Translations under genes and position numbers: made by a program
Source: Pratylenchus scribneri
Lineage: Eukaryota > Nematoda > Chromadorea > Rhabditida > Pratylenchidae
Direction: 5' to 3'
Length of the DNA stretch: 64,000 nt
Assembly (NCBI GenBank): GCA_030063045.1
Contig: JAQSEB010000081.1
Coordinates: 124,001 to 188,000, forward strand
Notes under the pieces: model-generated
The model's database searches: none
Told to the model about the DNA's origin: nothing
The model's input: the letters and a program-made list of their open reading frames with translations, nothing else
Part shown: positions 27,845 through 40,845 of the stretch, one piece after another
Layout: the number at the start of each line of letters is the position of its first letter
Numbering within the stretch: the stretch's first letter is position 1

Positions 27845-29320
27845 TTATGGAGGATGCGGGGGTTTCGCGAAGTACATCAAAAATTCCTTCAACGGCTCCA
27901 CATTTGGTGGTGTGTTGTCGACGATCAATGCGAATGCCCGGCGCACATTGATTGGATTGATGAGGGCAAGCGCCAGAATGCTCCTTAAATATTTGTTTTA
28001 TTTAAAATTATTTAATAATTTTTCACCAAACCTGAATGTGAATCGAATTCGCTTGCCAATTTGTCGGTCCGCCATCATTGGTCCCAATCCAAGGCTCATC
28101 CATTTGCGAAATAAGCTCTGCCCAAAGTGGAAGATGCACCCGGACGTATTTGCTTCGGGAAAAATTTGATTGATTGCTTTTCTTATTGATTTTTCATAAT
28201 CCGAAATGGCTTTAAATTTTTTTCCCATTTAATTGAAATTAATTTTAAAATAAAAATACTTTTTCTTGGTGCCAATCCATTGCTTTTCAGTGCGTTCAAT
28301 GCCTCCGCATAAAAGCGCGAACTTTTTCCCGGCAACAATGCCTGTGCGCACATCACACTTTTTGATTTGTTGACAAATGCCGAAATGCAGAAAACCTGGC
28401 ACCATTGCTTGGGAGCTGATTTGAAAGTGCCGTCCAAGGCCCAGCTTTTGTTTGTTCGTAGAATTTCCATCAGCTGCAAATAATTTCAAATAAAATTAGA
28501 CAAAATAATTTTTAGAAATACCATTGGATGGGAAAAAACCATCACAACTTGCGGGTCATCGATGCGGACATTTCGGCTGTCAAATATGCAAATTTGCTCT
28601 CCTTCAAAAAATGCCAATTCATCAGGAATATCAATTTGGAGCGGATTTTGGCAATCCACTTTCTTGTACTTCTTTTTGTCCTTTTTTCGCTCCCTGTTTT
28701 AAAATTTTTATTTTAATTTCCGTCAAATTAATTGAACCAACCGGCGAAGCATTTGCATGAGTGCGGGGGGTTCCCCCATCGCGTCCAGTGTTTCCGCATC
28801 GGCCCCATGTTGCAGTTGGACAAGAATTTCCCTTGGCCGTTCGCACTCGGTTTTTGCCATTTGCTTCCCTTGCGCCCTCAATTGTTCTGCTTCTTTTTGT
28901 TCTTGTTTCGTTGCATGGTTATGTTGATTCTTTGTGATTCCTCGCCATCCATTTTCCTTTGATTTGATAATGGCCGTCGCGGGGCAACGCACTGTCGAGC
29001 ATTTGAAATAATTATTTCCGTGGCTCTTCACATAACGATATCCTTGTAAATATAATTTTACATAAATGAATTAATCCAAATAATAAACCTCCATGCCAAA
29101 GAGCAATTCCCCCTTTGTTTGTTGGCCCCACTTCAAATTCAATCAGCTCATCAATTGCTTCCACTTCTCCGGGTTCATTGTTTTCATCCATGCCGACCAC
29201 ATCAATTTGTTCATTGTAGTTCTGTTCGTTGGCCAAAACTGAAGTTTCATTCAATTCATGTGATAATGGCCTCTGTCGTTTTCGATTTTGTAGTTGTTGA
29301 AATTTGTCTCGAATATCCAT
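27845..29320 (-). CDS. FLYWCH zinc finger plus MULE transposase-domain protein, 411 aa
   Basis: Six exons (minus): 29320-29089, 29042-28742, 28693-28522, 28473-28260, 28209-28032, 27983-27845; 1236 bases with no frame break. An acidic N-terminus precedes a FLYWCH-type finger (GYRYVKSHGNNYFKCS, then two cysteines and HNH). A lysine-rich linker leads into a MULE RNase-H-like domain: WALDGTFKSAP (first catalytic Asp), AQALLPGK, then ISDYEKSIRKAINQIFP (second Asp) and GCIFHFGQSLFRK. No C-terminal SWIM finger is present, and no terminal inverted repeats were seen next to the gene. An intact spliced frame without obvious element ends is what a domesticated transposase looks like, but a single copy cannot prove it. 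Many nematode genomes carry families of such FLYWCH/MULE genes; the role is probably DNA binding or regulation. Confidence 0.85.
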
Positions 29321-31310
29321 TTTTAAGATTTTTATTTTGTTGGATTGCTGGAATGAAAATGGTAATAAATTACATATTTGTATGAAAAAAAAAAATTGGC
29401 CGCATTCGGGTTCACGTTTTCGAGAGGAATCGATTCATATATTAATTGCCTATTTTTTTATGGAATTATATGGGAAATATAAAAATTCTTCATTATAAAC
29501 ATTTTTAGCTGATTCTTTATTTTGAGCATTCTTCATTTTGAGCATTTATATAGGATTCTTGATTTTGAACATTTTTAGGGGATTCTTCATTTTGAACTTT
29601 CTATATTTTGAGCATTCTTCATTTTGATCATTCTTCATTTTGACTATGCGCCGTCCTGTCTGAGACAGATTTTTCTGTCTCTCTCTGTCCTGTCCCTGTC
29701 TCTGTCCTGTCCTGTCCTGGCTTTGGGAGACAGGACAGAGACAGGACAGATAAACTTTCGGGGAGACAGAGACAGACCCTCTGTCCTGTCCCGGCTTTGG
29801 GAGACAGGACAGACAGCAAAAAACAGGGACAGGAAAACACTGCTGTGAATTGCCTTCTTCCTCAATTTTTAGAAAATCTATTTGTGGGAAATCTTTACCC
29901 AAAAGTCAGGAACGGTCCCGAGAATCGGTATTTTCCGATTTTCAAAACATTGTACTTTCTTAAGTAGAAAATTCCCTTTTCTGGATTTCAAATATTTCCG
30001 ATTTTGCTTATTCAAGGCTTGAAATGAAAATATTATAAAAATTAGAGGTAAATAAAATTGGTGGCAGGCCGTAAACTCCACATCCACATATACACACTAC
30101 AACTACAATTACCAAAAATGCTGCTGCTATGAAATCCAATCGATTCGGTGATTTGCAAATTTTATATTTATATTGATTTAAAATTGCTCAAATTCGAGTA
30201 AAATCCTCATTCCATTTTGAGAAATCCATTTACATATTTTAAATTTTATCATTAATTAAAACCATTTTGCCCAATGCTTTCACTGAAATTAATATATTTA
30301 CACATTCGACTGAAGTTCGCGCTTTTCTTCTTAATTCATTTGATTAATATCGGTTGGTTTTTCCATAATTCCATTTTATAAATCCAACCAAATAAAATAG
30401 GAATATATTTCATTTTATTTGTTGATCATTTTCAATTAAGTTAGTAACACTAATCAAAAGCATGAACTTAAGAATGAAATTTTTATCCAGATTTCATTGA
30501 AAATTTTTTATTAAAATAAGAAGACTCTTAATTTAATATCCGTATTCAGAATTGCCCCTCTGGCAATGCTGGGGTTTGATTTTCCTATTTGAAAACGGGA
30601 ATTAAAATTATTTGATTTTTAAAAGAATAAAAAATTGGGCACCTCCTTACCAAATTGTGGTGTCAATTTTCGGATACTCAATTGTCCAGAATTATCCACC
30701 ATTCTTTTATTAAGGCCTTGGGAGAATGGGTTAATCGCTAATGAATATTGAAAACAATTCGTGGGATTGATATGAAAGGCTTCAATAATAATTTTGATAA
30801 TTTTTATTCAAAACATGATAATGAAGAATAAATTTATTATTCGAAATATGCGTTTGTCGTTTCAAGAAATCAATCATTAACTGTTTTAAGCCTGTCAATG
30901 CCAATAATGCCCAAGGGCTTCTTCTTTTCATCCTACTGTACCCCCCACTTTGCGTAATCGCCCCGTCACCATCACTCTCCTATCAATCAAATATTGTTCC
31001 AAATTGCCTTTTTAAAGCCCCTCCCTTCCCCACAAAGGTTCACTTTTTCGTTCACATTAAAGATTAACGACGTTCTCTGTTGTCAAAATTTTTCTGCACA
31101 GCAGATAAATATATTTACTCAAGTCCAGTACACCTTATCCCAATCCCTTTCTTTGGGCCACTCGCCACTGGGGGGGTTTTGGACCTCGGCCAAGGCCCGG
31201 GGCGAGAGCCTAAGGCCCACTTTCGCCCCAATCAAATTTAGTCCCGAGAATAAAAAGCCATTAATTTAGCAAAAGATATCCATAAATAAATATTTTATTA
31301 AAATTTATAG
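29321..31310. other. Intergenic region with a CTGTCC-word island
   Basis: No convincing gene. At 29500-29640 the phrase CATTCTTCATTTTGA recurs. At 29648-29845 there is an island of CTGTCC and GGACAG words. At about 31150-31220 a GC-rich segment (GGCCCGGGGCGAGAGCC) looks repetitive. Confidence 0.5.
29648..29845. repeat. Fold-back island of CTGTCC/GGACAG words
   Basis: The left half is mostly CTGTCCTGTCTCTG words and the right half GGACAGAGACAGG words, repeated twice with the link CCCGGCTTTGGGAGACAGG. The two strands can pair within the island. Unique AT-rich DNA flanks it. Confidence 0.8.
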
Positions 31311-31837
31311 TGAATTCCGAACTTGGACAACAATCACTGGACCAAATTACTGACGCTTTGAACTCTGAGCAATTGCAAAAATGTGGTCAACAAATAAATG
31401 GCAATAAAATTGAGGAGGAGGAAAAAGAATGTGCCACAGTTCGAAACGCATTTCTGTGGCTTCTTCACTTGAATAGTAGGGACAAAAAGGAGGAAAGAGG
31501 GGAAGATGGAAATGAAGTTGTCAAAATGTCAAAAGAAAATGGCCAAATCAAAAAAGAAATTGACCAATTATTTATGGAAAAATACAATTTAGATGGAATA
31601 ATGAAAGAAAAAGTGACAAAGAGAAGCTTCCAAAAGCAGTTGAACGGATTACGGGGGGTAAATTTGATTGAAATGAAATTTGGAGAAGATTCTAAATTGG
31701 CGAAGAAATTGGAGAAATTTGCAAAAACCCTTCAACAAATGGATGAACAATGCTTGGGGGCAGATTTGGTTGTGTTCACAAAGGCAGAAATGTTGTTGCC
31801 AAAAGTAAGAATGAACGGAGAGAATGGGAGAAAATAA
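31311..31837 (+). CDS. Unrecognised charged-protein exon (hypothetical)
   Basis: An acceptor (TTTATAG) at 31310 opens a frame of about 175 residues to the TAA at 31835. The product is rich in Glu, Lys and Gln, with mostly helical, hydrophilic sequence (for example SKLAKKLEKFAKTLQQMDEQ) and two cysteines early on. No domain is recognised. The frame enters in phase 1, so an upstream exon is expected. The frame upstream at 30994-31269 is proline- and GC-rich, repeat-like and not convincing. A donor (GTAAGA near 31805) could extend the gene instead of the stop. Coding status rests on length and composition only. Confidence 0.45.
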
Positions 31838-33158
31838 AATTCGTAAATTCATTTAAAAATATTTCACATATAAAATTTAAAAATTAGTGGCATCAATGCA
31901 AACAAATTAAATATTTTATTATTGCATAGGTAATTCTGGCTACCCAAGAAAAAAAAAATGTAGCCTCAGTAAATGTTTTATTTTATCAATGAAAAATCAC
32001 TGAGAAATAAATGACCACACCAATTACAATTAAGATATTAAGATTTGTGACAAATTCATCAGAGATTTTGGCATTAAAGTAAAATTAATAAATTATTTCT
32101 CTGTAAATTATCCAATTAAAAATAAAATATTTTCCTAACAAATATTTAAAAAAAATTAATGGCAAATGAAAAAGCGGAGAATAAATTATATTAAAATTTT
32201 TTGATTATTCTTATTAAAAGATTAAACAAAATTTACACTAAATGATTCGGGCTAATTAGGATTGGGGGATTTTGTACTCATGTTCAAATTTCGGCTTCCG
32301 GGTTGACTCATATTTTTGGCTATTTTTACCTGTTTTTAATCGATTTTATAAAACCGAAACTTACGGAAAATTATAATTCGATATTTTTAAAATTTAAAAC
32401 GAAAAATATTTTTCGAAATTTAAGTTAAAAATTGCTGGTGATGTAATAAATGATAAAAGTGTGGAAGAGGGACAAAATGAGGCGAGAAAGAAATGGAATA
32501 AAAAACGATTAATTCGCTTGAATAAACGAATAAATATTTTTGGCATTGGGATGCAATGTTTGCATATTTGCTTGCTGTTGCTTTGCTGAAATGAACAAAA
32601 TTTTTGAAAAATGCTTCAAAAATTAAAAACATTTAAAAGAGGAGAAAAAGAATGACAAAAATGCAATGTAAATTCAATTGGAAAAAGAAAGAAAGAAAGA
32701 AAATCATCAGAAAAATTGATTAAATCTGTATTCAATGCTCTTTCTTAATGTTTCTTGAAAAATTTTATAAATATAAAGTTCACTTTTTTGTGATATTTCA
32801 CTCTCTATCATACCGCTGAATCAACCATACTAGAAATTTTATTGTCCAAAAAATCAAATAAATATAATTTTTGAATTTAAACTTCAAATTTTGTAGTTCG
32901 AAAATAAAATGAGGCAGGTCATGGTCATTGTGAATGGGGCTAAACTCAAATGACATCAAAATCAAAAGTAGAATGCTTTAACTTTATTCAATTAACGAAC
33001 ATTACAAATACAAAAAAGAATTATAAAAGATTAGAAATAATAAGCAAATTTGTGAGGTAAATATTGAAAGCACATAAAAATAAGTGTTGAAATAATTGCC
33101 CAATTTAGTGAAAATGAAAAATTTCCTTATCAATATCAAACAAAATAAGGTACCCATT
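31838..33158. other. AT-rich intergenic region
   Basis: No gene, RNA or clear repeat seen. A short GAAA repeat occurs at about 32680-32700. Confidence 0.5.
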
Positions 33159-36100
33159 TTAATTCTTTTTACAGAGATAATCCTTCAAGAATTCTTCGGC
33201 ACTTATCCTCAATTGAATTTTCGACATGCCATCTTCACCATTCTTTTTCTCTCCTTCGTCAGTGGTATTATTAACAGCATCGTTCTGTCTGTCATCTTCA
33301 TCGTTCTCTTCCTCTTCCTTATTGACATTAGCTTCATCTTTTGATTTATCATCAACCCGGTTCTTATTAATCCAAGGTATGCGATTTCTTCTATCATACT
33401 CCGATAAAATATTCGATCTTAAAAGACTATAATCTTCTACATTCTTCAATATTAAATTAGCCCGGGCAATATATTCTCTTTGTTTTTTATCTTCACCATT
33501 CTCTTCCCCAGCAGTGGTATCATCATCATTTTTTGATTTGCCATCTTCATCATTCTCTTCCTCTTTCCGTTTGGCTTCGTCCTCTTTCTTGTTATTAATA
33601 ATATCCTTAAATTAAAAGCATTTTTAGGAGAATTATAAAATTTAACAAATAAAATAAAGATTTAAAAAGGCTATGCTATTTAAAAAAGTTGATAAAATGC
33701 TTTAGAAATATGATGTTTATCCTATTCCCATAAATAATATAATCAATCTAGCTAGTATCGAAGAGAATTATTTAATTATAATTGATTGGTTTTAATCTAA
33801 TGATAAGGTAATTACGAGTGAAAAAAAAAGAAAATCGGTTTAAAATGTTTTAAATATAATATCTTTTATTTTGAAGAGGTAAGTAAAAATTTAAAAAAAT
33901 TCCTAATCAAAAAATAAAAATATTTTAAAAATATTGTAAATATTTTCTAAAACCAAAAATCATCAAATTCACTACCTAATTAAATTACTAATAAGAAATT
34001 TTTTGATTTTCATAAATTATAGATTTTCGATTAGTAAAATGATAAATTTCTAATATTAAAAATTTCATGACCATTTTTGGGCCTAATGACAAAAAAAAAA
34101 TGAAAAATTGTTATTACTTTGTAGCTGTAGTCCGAGCCCGAATTCCTTTCATTAATTGGTTTGCTTTGCTCAATTCGAAATATGGCATAGGCCCGAACCA
34201 ATAAATTTGTGCCAATTTCCTCGGCAGTTTTTAATCCATTGACTTTCTCTTCCTTTAAATTGACCAAATCATAGCAACTTGGTACTGAAAAAATAATTAT
34301 GTATAATTAAAGAAATTTTTAATTTGATATACCCTGTCCTTCCCTCTTTGGAACAAAATTGAAATTTTTATTTTCCTTAAGATATTTATATTTAAGGGTT
34401 TTTCGAGGCCGGAGAATCCGAAATTCTCATTCCTTCTGATTACTACGAATGTTTCAAAAACCGGCATAAAATTTTTTTAATGCGGCCAATCCAATTGTAT
34501 CATCAAAATAAATTTTTTAAACCGATTTATGAACCATTCAGATTCAGCGTGATCCGAATTCAAAATGGATGCCAAATTTGGATTCTCTTACCTCGAAAAC
34601 TCCTAAAACATGGATTTAAACCAAAAATAAATAAAAATTTTTTTCCAAAAGAGGTACCAACCGAATTATTATCATTAGAGCTAAAATGATATCAAAATGC
34701 AAAGCTAATAATCATTAGAAAAAGTTGAATTTTTTTGCAAATGTCGTTTCAAATACCTCCTTCCTTACCCATAACTTTTCCTTTTAATCATTTTTACAAA
34801 AAAAAATCATTAGAAATTATATTAATCATGAACGTACTATTCATTTGTTTTGTTTCCTCGTCCATCCAACGAGGTTCCTCCCAATTATAAATTAAACGTG
34901 CTTGGAGCATGCAGGCCTCCCGTATCCTTGCTTCTTGTTCAAATCGCCACTCAAAACATCGCACAATGATTACACCTTCTTCTTCTCCACTTTCCCAAAT
35001 TTCGCGAATCCGCTCTGTTTTATAGCAGTAATCCTAAAATTGAGATTAAATAACACTAAATAATAAAAGAGAATGCGATTAATAAAAGCTTACCTATCTA
35101 GATTTACGTAAATGGATATTAGAGTTGGTGAAAATCAGTTTCGGTTTGAGAAAGTCAATAAAATTTCAAACCGAAATTTGGAAATTTTGTTAAAAAGAAC
35201 TGAAAATAGGAGAAATTGTAAAAGAAAACCGATATTTTTACAAAAATCAAAATCGGGTTTTAAATCTAAAAATGGTCTAAAAATCGACTTTGACCAACTC
35301 TAATCAGGGTGACATAATTACCATATTTATATGGCATTTGCCATATTTTTGACCATCTCGCCATATTTTTTCCATATTTTTGACTTTTGCCATATTTTGC
35401 CATATTTTTGAGATTTTAGTAAATTAAACAAATTTTCTCCTTGTTAGGCTATTTTTAGCTAAAATTTTTCGCTTCGCGGCCATTTTTTGGTCTAATTTTT
35501 TGCTGCGCGGCCATTTTTTAGTCAGCAGCCTACAAGAAATATTGCTCAGAAAAGCCCAAGGATATACATGCCCATTTTCTCGAATTTGCCAAAATCTCAA
35601 TTGGAGCGATTGAACAAAACGGCTGAGAGAAATGTGGATGAGAAATGGAAAACAATTTTAAAAGATCCGATTTTTTCCATCTAAAAATTCTTGTTTCTAA
35701 ATTATTGTCTATTTTTTCATCTAACGCCTTTTGCGAATCTATCTTTGCAGTGGTCAAAAATGTTAAAACGGATGAGGGCAACCGAATAAAAATGAAATTA
35801 CTTAATTCACTTTTCTCTTAATTCAATTCTGATTTTGATTGACAACAAGTATATTATCTCTTTATTTCCAATCCAGAATTTTTAAAGAAAGTTAAAACAA
35901 TTAAAAAAATATGAAGAATAAATTTCTTAAATCAATTTTATATCGAATTTTAAGCTTTTTAAAAAATGCCATATTTTTTGCCATATTTTTGAAAAATTTT
36001 GCCATATTTTTTCCATATTTTTATGTGCTTATGCCATATTTTTGGTCAGACCATTATGTCACCCTGACTCTAATTGAAATGGACGGATCTTAAAGGATTA

Positions 36101-36868
36101 GTTAGAACCCAAAAATATAAGTTTTAAAACCAATATAAAAATAGATCAGATTTAAAAAATTTATATTAATGTGATTTCTTTCTTAATTGATGCCAAATTA
36201 GGTAACATTATAGTGAGTACTTTTGGCAACTTTTTTTTTGCTCGAATTTATTTTGTCTGTAAATGTAATGGAGGAATGAGTGAAAATGATAAAATTATGA
36301 AAAATAATTTCCATGACTGATGAGGGCGTTTGCATTCGCAACCTCTTGACCTAAATTTCGTAAAAGTAAAATTTTCAATTTTTAAATAAAACATAGAAAG
36401 CCTCCCTCTAAAGTCTAAACCTAGCCTACCTTAAGCCTAAATTCAGGCAAGGACTTTTCAATGACTTACAAATCGATTGTCTGAATTTTTTTCAGCTTTG
36501 GCAGCTTTCCCAAGATGGTTAATTGGCCGTTCCTGTGAGCCCTTTCCAATGTAAAAAATGGATTTGACAAAATTTTCAAAAGTGCAATCCCTGGGTGAAC
36601 ATTTCTCATTGAATTTATTCTTAATAAACCGCGAATCGAGCAGTAAATAATTGAAACAACGCATCGCCTAAAATGAGAAACAAAGAGATTAGAAAATGTG
36701 AAATTGTTTTAAAGAATTTTTAAATAATTTAAAATTTATTTTAATTATTTTAAAAATTACCCCTTTCTTTTTATCATCCAATATTTGATTTTTCAAGTAA
36801 ATTTCTATTTCTTCATCATCTGTTTTATCCTCAAGGAACATTTCATAATCATCATTCAATTCGCTCAT
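33159..36868 (-). CDS. GIY-YIG nuclease of the ANKLE1/LEM-3 type, lacking ankyrin and LEM domains, 371 aa
   Basis: Five exons (minus): 36868-36761, 36667-36470, 35033-34838, 34284-34118, 33605-33159; 1116 bases. After a short acidic start the protein has FNYLLLD (residues 41-47, the GIY position) and IFYIGKG (73-79), then ERPINHL. The following exons give RIREIWESGEEEGVI with EQEARIREACML and NLLVRAYAIFRIE. This order matches the GIY-YIG domain of ANKLE1/LEM-3, which cleaves DNA bridges and branched DNA in late mitosis. The last exon is a long, low-complexity acidic and lysine-rich tail. LEM-3 and ANKLE1 carry N-terminal ankyrin repeats and a LEM domain; none is present here. Either this is a stand-alone nuclease paralogue, or upstream exons beyond 36868 were missed. 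Intron 2 (1436 bases) contains a hAT relic. Confidence 0.8.
35305..36066. mobile_element. Degenerate hAT DNA transposon
   Basis: A 762-base element with inverted ends CAGGGTGACATAAT, exact for 14 bases, flanked by a perfect 8-base duplication ACTCTAAT at 35297-35304 and 36067-36074. Eight-base target duplications and CAGGG ends are typical of hAT elements. The interior keeps a transposase C-terminal relic on the plus strand (SNAFCESIFAVVKNVKTDEG, then NRIKMKLL) but has stops upstream. GCCATATTTT words crowd both arms. Inserted in intron 2 of the GIY-YIG gene. Confidence 0.88.
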
Positions 36869-37427
36869 TTTCAAAAAATCAATTTATATTTGCCTTTCGT
36901 TGCCTCTCAAAACCTTGATGGACTGTCCATCAAATTTCCAACATTACTTTTACAAAATTTTGAAGTAAAGAAAAAATTTACAATTATTGCCTTAAATTTT
37001 CAATCTATTTCTTTATTGATCTCATCAACAAATTTTTAAATTAATCCGCAATTGGAAATTGAGATCAAGGACGAAGGACGATGGATGGCAATTTATTTAC
37101 ACCCTGTATAATAAAAAAAAAGAAAAAAATTCTGAATGAAAATGGAAAAAAATGCAATAAAAATAATTAATGAATGGAAAAAGAAAAATTATAATAAATA
37201 AGAGGAAAATTAAATTATACTCTACGAAGGCCGCTTTATAATTAAAATTATTATAATTTCTCAAAATCTTAAATAATATTTGTCATGATAATTTGAAACA
37301 AAATAATTAAGAAAAATTAATTAATTTCAAAAATGGGTTATTCATTAGAAAATTAAATTAAATTATACAATAATTCAGCAATAAAGAGAATTTTATCAAA
37401 TTAGTCTGATACATAATTTATTGATTA
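36869..37427. other. Short intergenic region, AT-rich
   Basis: Lies between the start of the GIY-YIG gene and the stop of the srsx gene, both on the minus strand. It probably holds the GIY-YIG promoter and the srsx 3' end. No specific element was recognised. Confidence 0.45.
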
Positions 37428-39677
37428 TTATTTTCCACTAATTCTCTCCCGGATAATTGACGCCCTTAATGAGGGATTCATTCGGGGAATTGAAGCTGGC
37501 AAAACTTGGACAATCGCAACACTATTATTGCCACCTTGTTGTTGATGTCCATGCTGAAATGTGGCCATAAAATTGTTGTAAAAACGCTTCAATTCCGTTT
37601 TCATAATTGGTCTATATTCTGATCTGCATTAATAAAAAAAATAATTATAAAATATATTTAATTCTCTAACTTGCTGCAAATAAACAAAATTGGTCCATTC
37701 AAAACGCCAGAAAGGCGTATGGTGAGTCCAACAAAATTGGCAATGATTATCGCTTGAAATATTGGAATTTTAAGCGGCGAAATGATGAATATTGGAAAAA
37801 ACATAGGAATTAGCCAACAGAAAAAATTGGTCAATGTGATTATGGAAAGGGATCGCATAATGGCAATCGATTTAGAATTATTATAGCCAACTAAAAATAA
37901 CATATTTATAAAATATGAAGAAAATTCCTAGTACATACTTCTAATCAGAAACCACATTAGAATGTAGCAAATCATTGTAGAAATATTTATGACAATGCCA
38001 TGATTTGCAAAAGCATGTATTTCATAATTTGAAAAAATTTTGTCGTCAAGTTTTGGAAAAAAATCGTTCATCTGGCATAAAATCAACCTAAATTAAATAA
38101 ATAAATATTATATTCAAATAAATCAAATTTAAATAAGATATTATATTAAATATTAATATAGGACTGAAAATAATTTTTGTAATTAAAATAACTTTTTTTG
38201 CGGTGCATTTGATTCATGTTACTATTCCATTATTTAAAAATATTTTATTTCAGTCCAATCACTATTTCAAATCATGATTTTAAAAACTTTCTAAAATAAT
38301 TATAAAAAAGATAATTTTCGTCAAAATTTTTTAAAATATTTTTTGTCAATTTTACACAGCATTATTCAAATTGAATAGGAATTTATTATTTCATAATTTT
38401 AGGCATAATTTTATGAATATTAATATTGATATGAAACATATTTATCATTATCAGAGCTGGGTCCGACTCCGACTCCGGCTCCGATTCCGACTCCAACTCC
38501 GGCTCCGACTCCGACTCCAACTCCGACTCCGCTCCGGAGCTGGAGTTGGAGTCGGAGTAGAAAATTGAAAAGGTCGGAGTCCGGAGTCGGAGCTGGAGTC
38601 AAAATTTTCAAAGATCGGAGTTGGGAGTCGGAGTCGGAGTCAAAAATTTTGAGCGACTCCGGACTCCGGTCGACTCCGGATTTTTATTTAAAAAAATTGT
38701 ATTTTTTACCTAATTTTTAAAAAATTTCCCTTTTCAATTTTTTTAAAATTAAATTTTTTTGGTTTATTTTGACTAAAATTGAAATTTTCGTACCGAAACT
38801 ATATCATTTTCGGAAATAGATATTAATTTTACACAAAAATGCCCTGGAGCCAAATCGAAATTACTTTAAAAAAATTTCTGCGGAGTCAAACTCCGGAGTC
38901 GGAGTCGAGTTTTAGAACGACTCCGGAGCTGGAGTCGGAGTCGGAGTCAAAAATTGGAAAGCCCGGAGTCGGAGTAAAGATTTAATTTATTTTGAATTTT
39001 TTAGAGCAAACTTTTATCTTTACTTACCTATCTTTATGTTGCAACATATATCGAAAATTAATTTGATCAATATAAAGGGAATGGAGCATGCAAATAAAAA
39101 TGTAAACAAATATCGTAATTCGCCGAGAAAAATTTGAATTAAATCGATTTTTATACCAAATTGGAAAGAGTAAACATAATAAACGATCCAATGCAATGGC
39201 AAAAAGCAATTGATAAACCATTGTTAATGAGAATAAATCCCAAAAATCAAGAAGGAAACATTTAAATACTGAAATTGGCCAAAGAGCCAAATGGTGTAAA
39301 AATGGTAAAAAATTTGTCAGTGCGCTGATCATATCGAAAAAGCATATCGTAGCCATCAAAGGTCCGTAAATTCGTTTCCGTAGTTTTCTAAAAATGTCTT
39401 ATTATTTTTATTTTTTTTTGATAATATTTACGTGTATTTTGCTATTATAAAAATGACAAAAAAATTCATGGGAAATCCGATGAGTCCAATTAAAAATTGC
39501 GTAGCGGTATATATTCGCATCCAGAAGAGAAAAAATTCAGCCTGATCATTTGATAAACCCTTGTAAATCATTAAAAATTTGAATATAAATTAAAAAAATG
39601 ATTAAATATACATAATAGAATGTTCCTTCCAATTTGTCCAGCCGAATTTGGCCATTCTCATCATAGATTGATTCCAT
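37428..39677 (-). CDS. Nematode serpentine chemoreceptor, srsx class, 372 aa
   Basis: Seven-transmembrane receptor of a nematode-specific chemosensory family, expected in the cilia of sensory neurons. Six exons (minus): 39677-39612, 39559-39432, 39387-39028, 38087-37939, 37890-37671, 37623-37428; 1119 bases. Diagnostic features are TM1 ending in GFPMNFFVIFIIAKY, the TM3 end ALDRLLCLLFPIWYK (DRL in place of DRY), and TM7 NGPILFICSKSEYR, which is close to the srsx signature of N-x-P followed by S-EYR. The C-terminal tail is about 55 residues with a glutamine-rich patch. Intron 3 (about 940 bases) contains a fold-back island built of CTCCGA words. The ligand is unknown. No frame break is seen. 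Confidence 0.85.
38455..38985. repeat. Fold-back island of CTCCGA/TCGGAG words
   Basis: Starts with CTCCGACTCCGGCTCCG words and turns near 38535 into GGAGTCGGAGT words. A second pair of blocks surrounds an AT-rich centre at about 38690-38880 and ends in GGAGTCGGAGT. It lies in intron 3 of the srsx receptor gene. Confidence 0.85.
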
Positions 39678-40845
39678 TTTTAAATCCTATATTTTGATGA
39701 GGAACAAATTTTATTCTTTAAGAATAATAAAATTTGAATAGATAAAAAATATTTTTTAATGTTGATACTTACTATCGTAAAATAAATATTTTTCTTCCAA
39801 TCCAATTTTATTTATTTATCTCAAAGATTCATTAAAATTTCACGCTTATTTATTTGATGAGCTCTTTTTCTATCCATTATTCCAGAAACAAAAATTATTC
39901 AGGCATGAAAAAAGAAGAATGCTCATTAAAAACAAATATTTTTATTTCTCTTTCTTTCACAGCAGACATTTGATAGTACATTATGTACGATTTGTGATAT
40001 TTCATCTTTGCTGATGTCAATCGTAAAAAAAATTATGCTTAACAATTAAATATCAACAATACTTTTTTCGGAAAAAAACTTTTTTCCCGAGAACATATAT
40101 TATTATTGAGAAAATGCATTTTTCGAATGACATTTTATTCCAAATTTTGAAATAAAATTAGTCAATTTTATTTTATTTTAATTTAGAGTAAAAAAATTTA
40201 TTTTTAGATTTCAGGGCCGTGCTTCTTATTTGGTTTCACTGTATAAGCCAGAAATTTATTATGAAAAAGCAGTTGTCATGAAGAAAATTTGAATTACAAA
40301 GAATTGATAATGAATGGATATTAATTTATTTTTTTTGTCTTAATTTTATTGTTGTTTTTTCGTTGTTTTGTTATTATAAAATATTATCGATTTTTAACTT
40401 GAATTTTAAAATGCAGATTATTCATGCTTAATCCTCCAAAATCCTAATGTAATAAACAAATTTTAATCTTTTAAGCAGAATGGATTTAGAAAATGGGGAA
40501 AAATCCTCCAAATGTATTCTGTTTTTTTGGAAAAAAAACATTATTTCGGAAACATCCCAATTCTTTCAAATCACATAAAAATGAGGAAATTTCTGTGAAT
40601 TTTTCAAAATTATAAATAATTTTTCCCATCTGATCCTGAACCTAACCCTAATACCTAGTTATGGCCAAGTTATATGGCTTCAAAAATATAAGATTTTTCG
40701 ACTCAAAAGAATTTCGGCAATTTAATTATTTTTTTCGGCAAATTAATATTATCTCATATTCGAATGGGCAAAAATACATATAAATATCAACAATTTCATT
40801 TATCAAATAAATTTCGCTAACAAAAAGATGGAAAGATTTATATGT
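39678..40845. other. AT-rich intergenic region
   Basis: Upstream of the srsx gene and downstream of the SPRY gene, both minus. No gene or organised repeat found. Confidence 0.45.

Noticed and set aside
30994..31269. Possible upstream exon of the hypothetical gene at 31311
   Set aside because: The translation is dominated by a GC-rich repeat-like segment and offers no good splice donor in the right phase.
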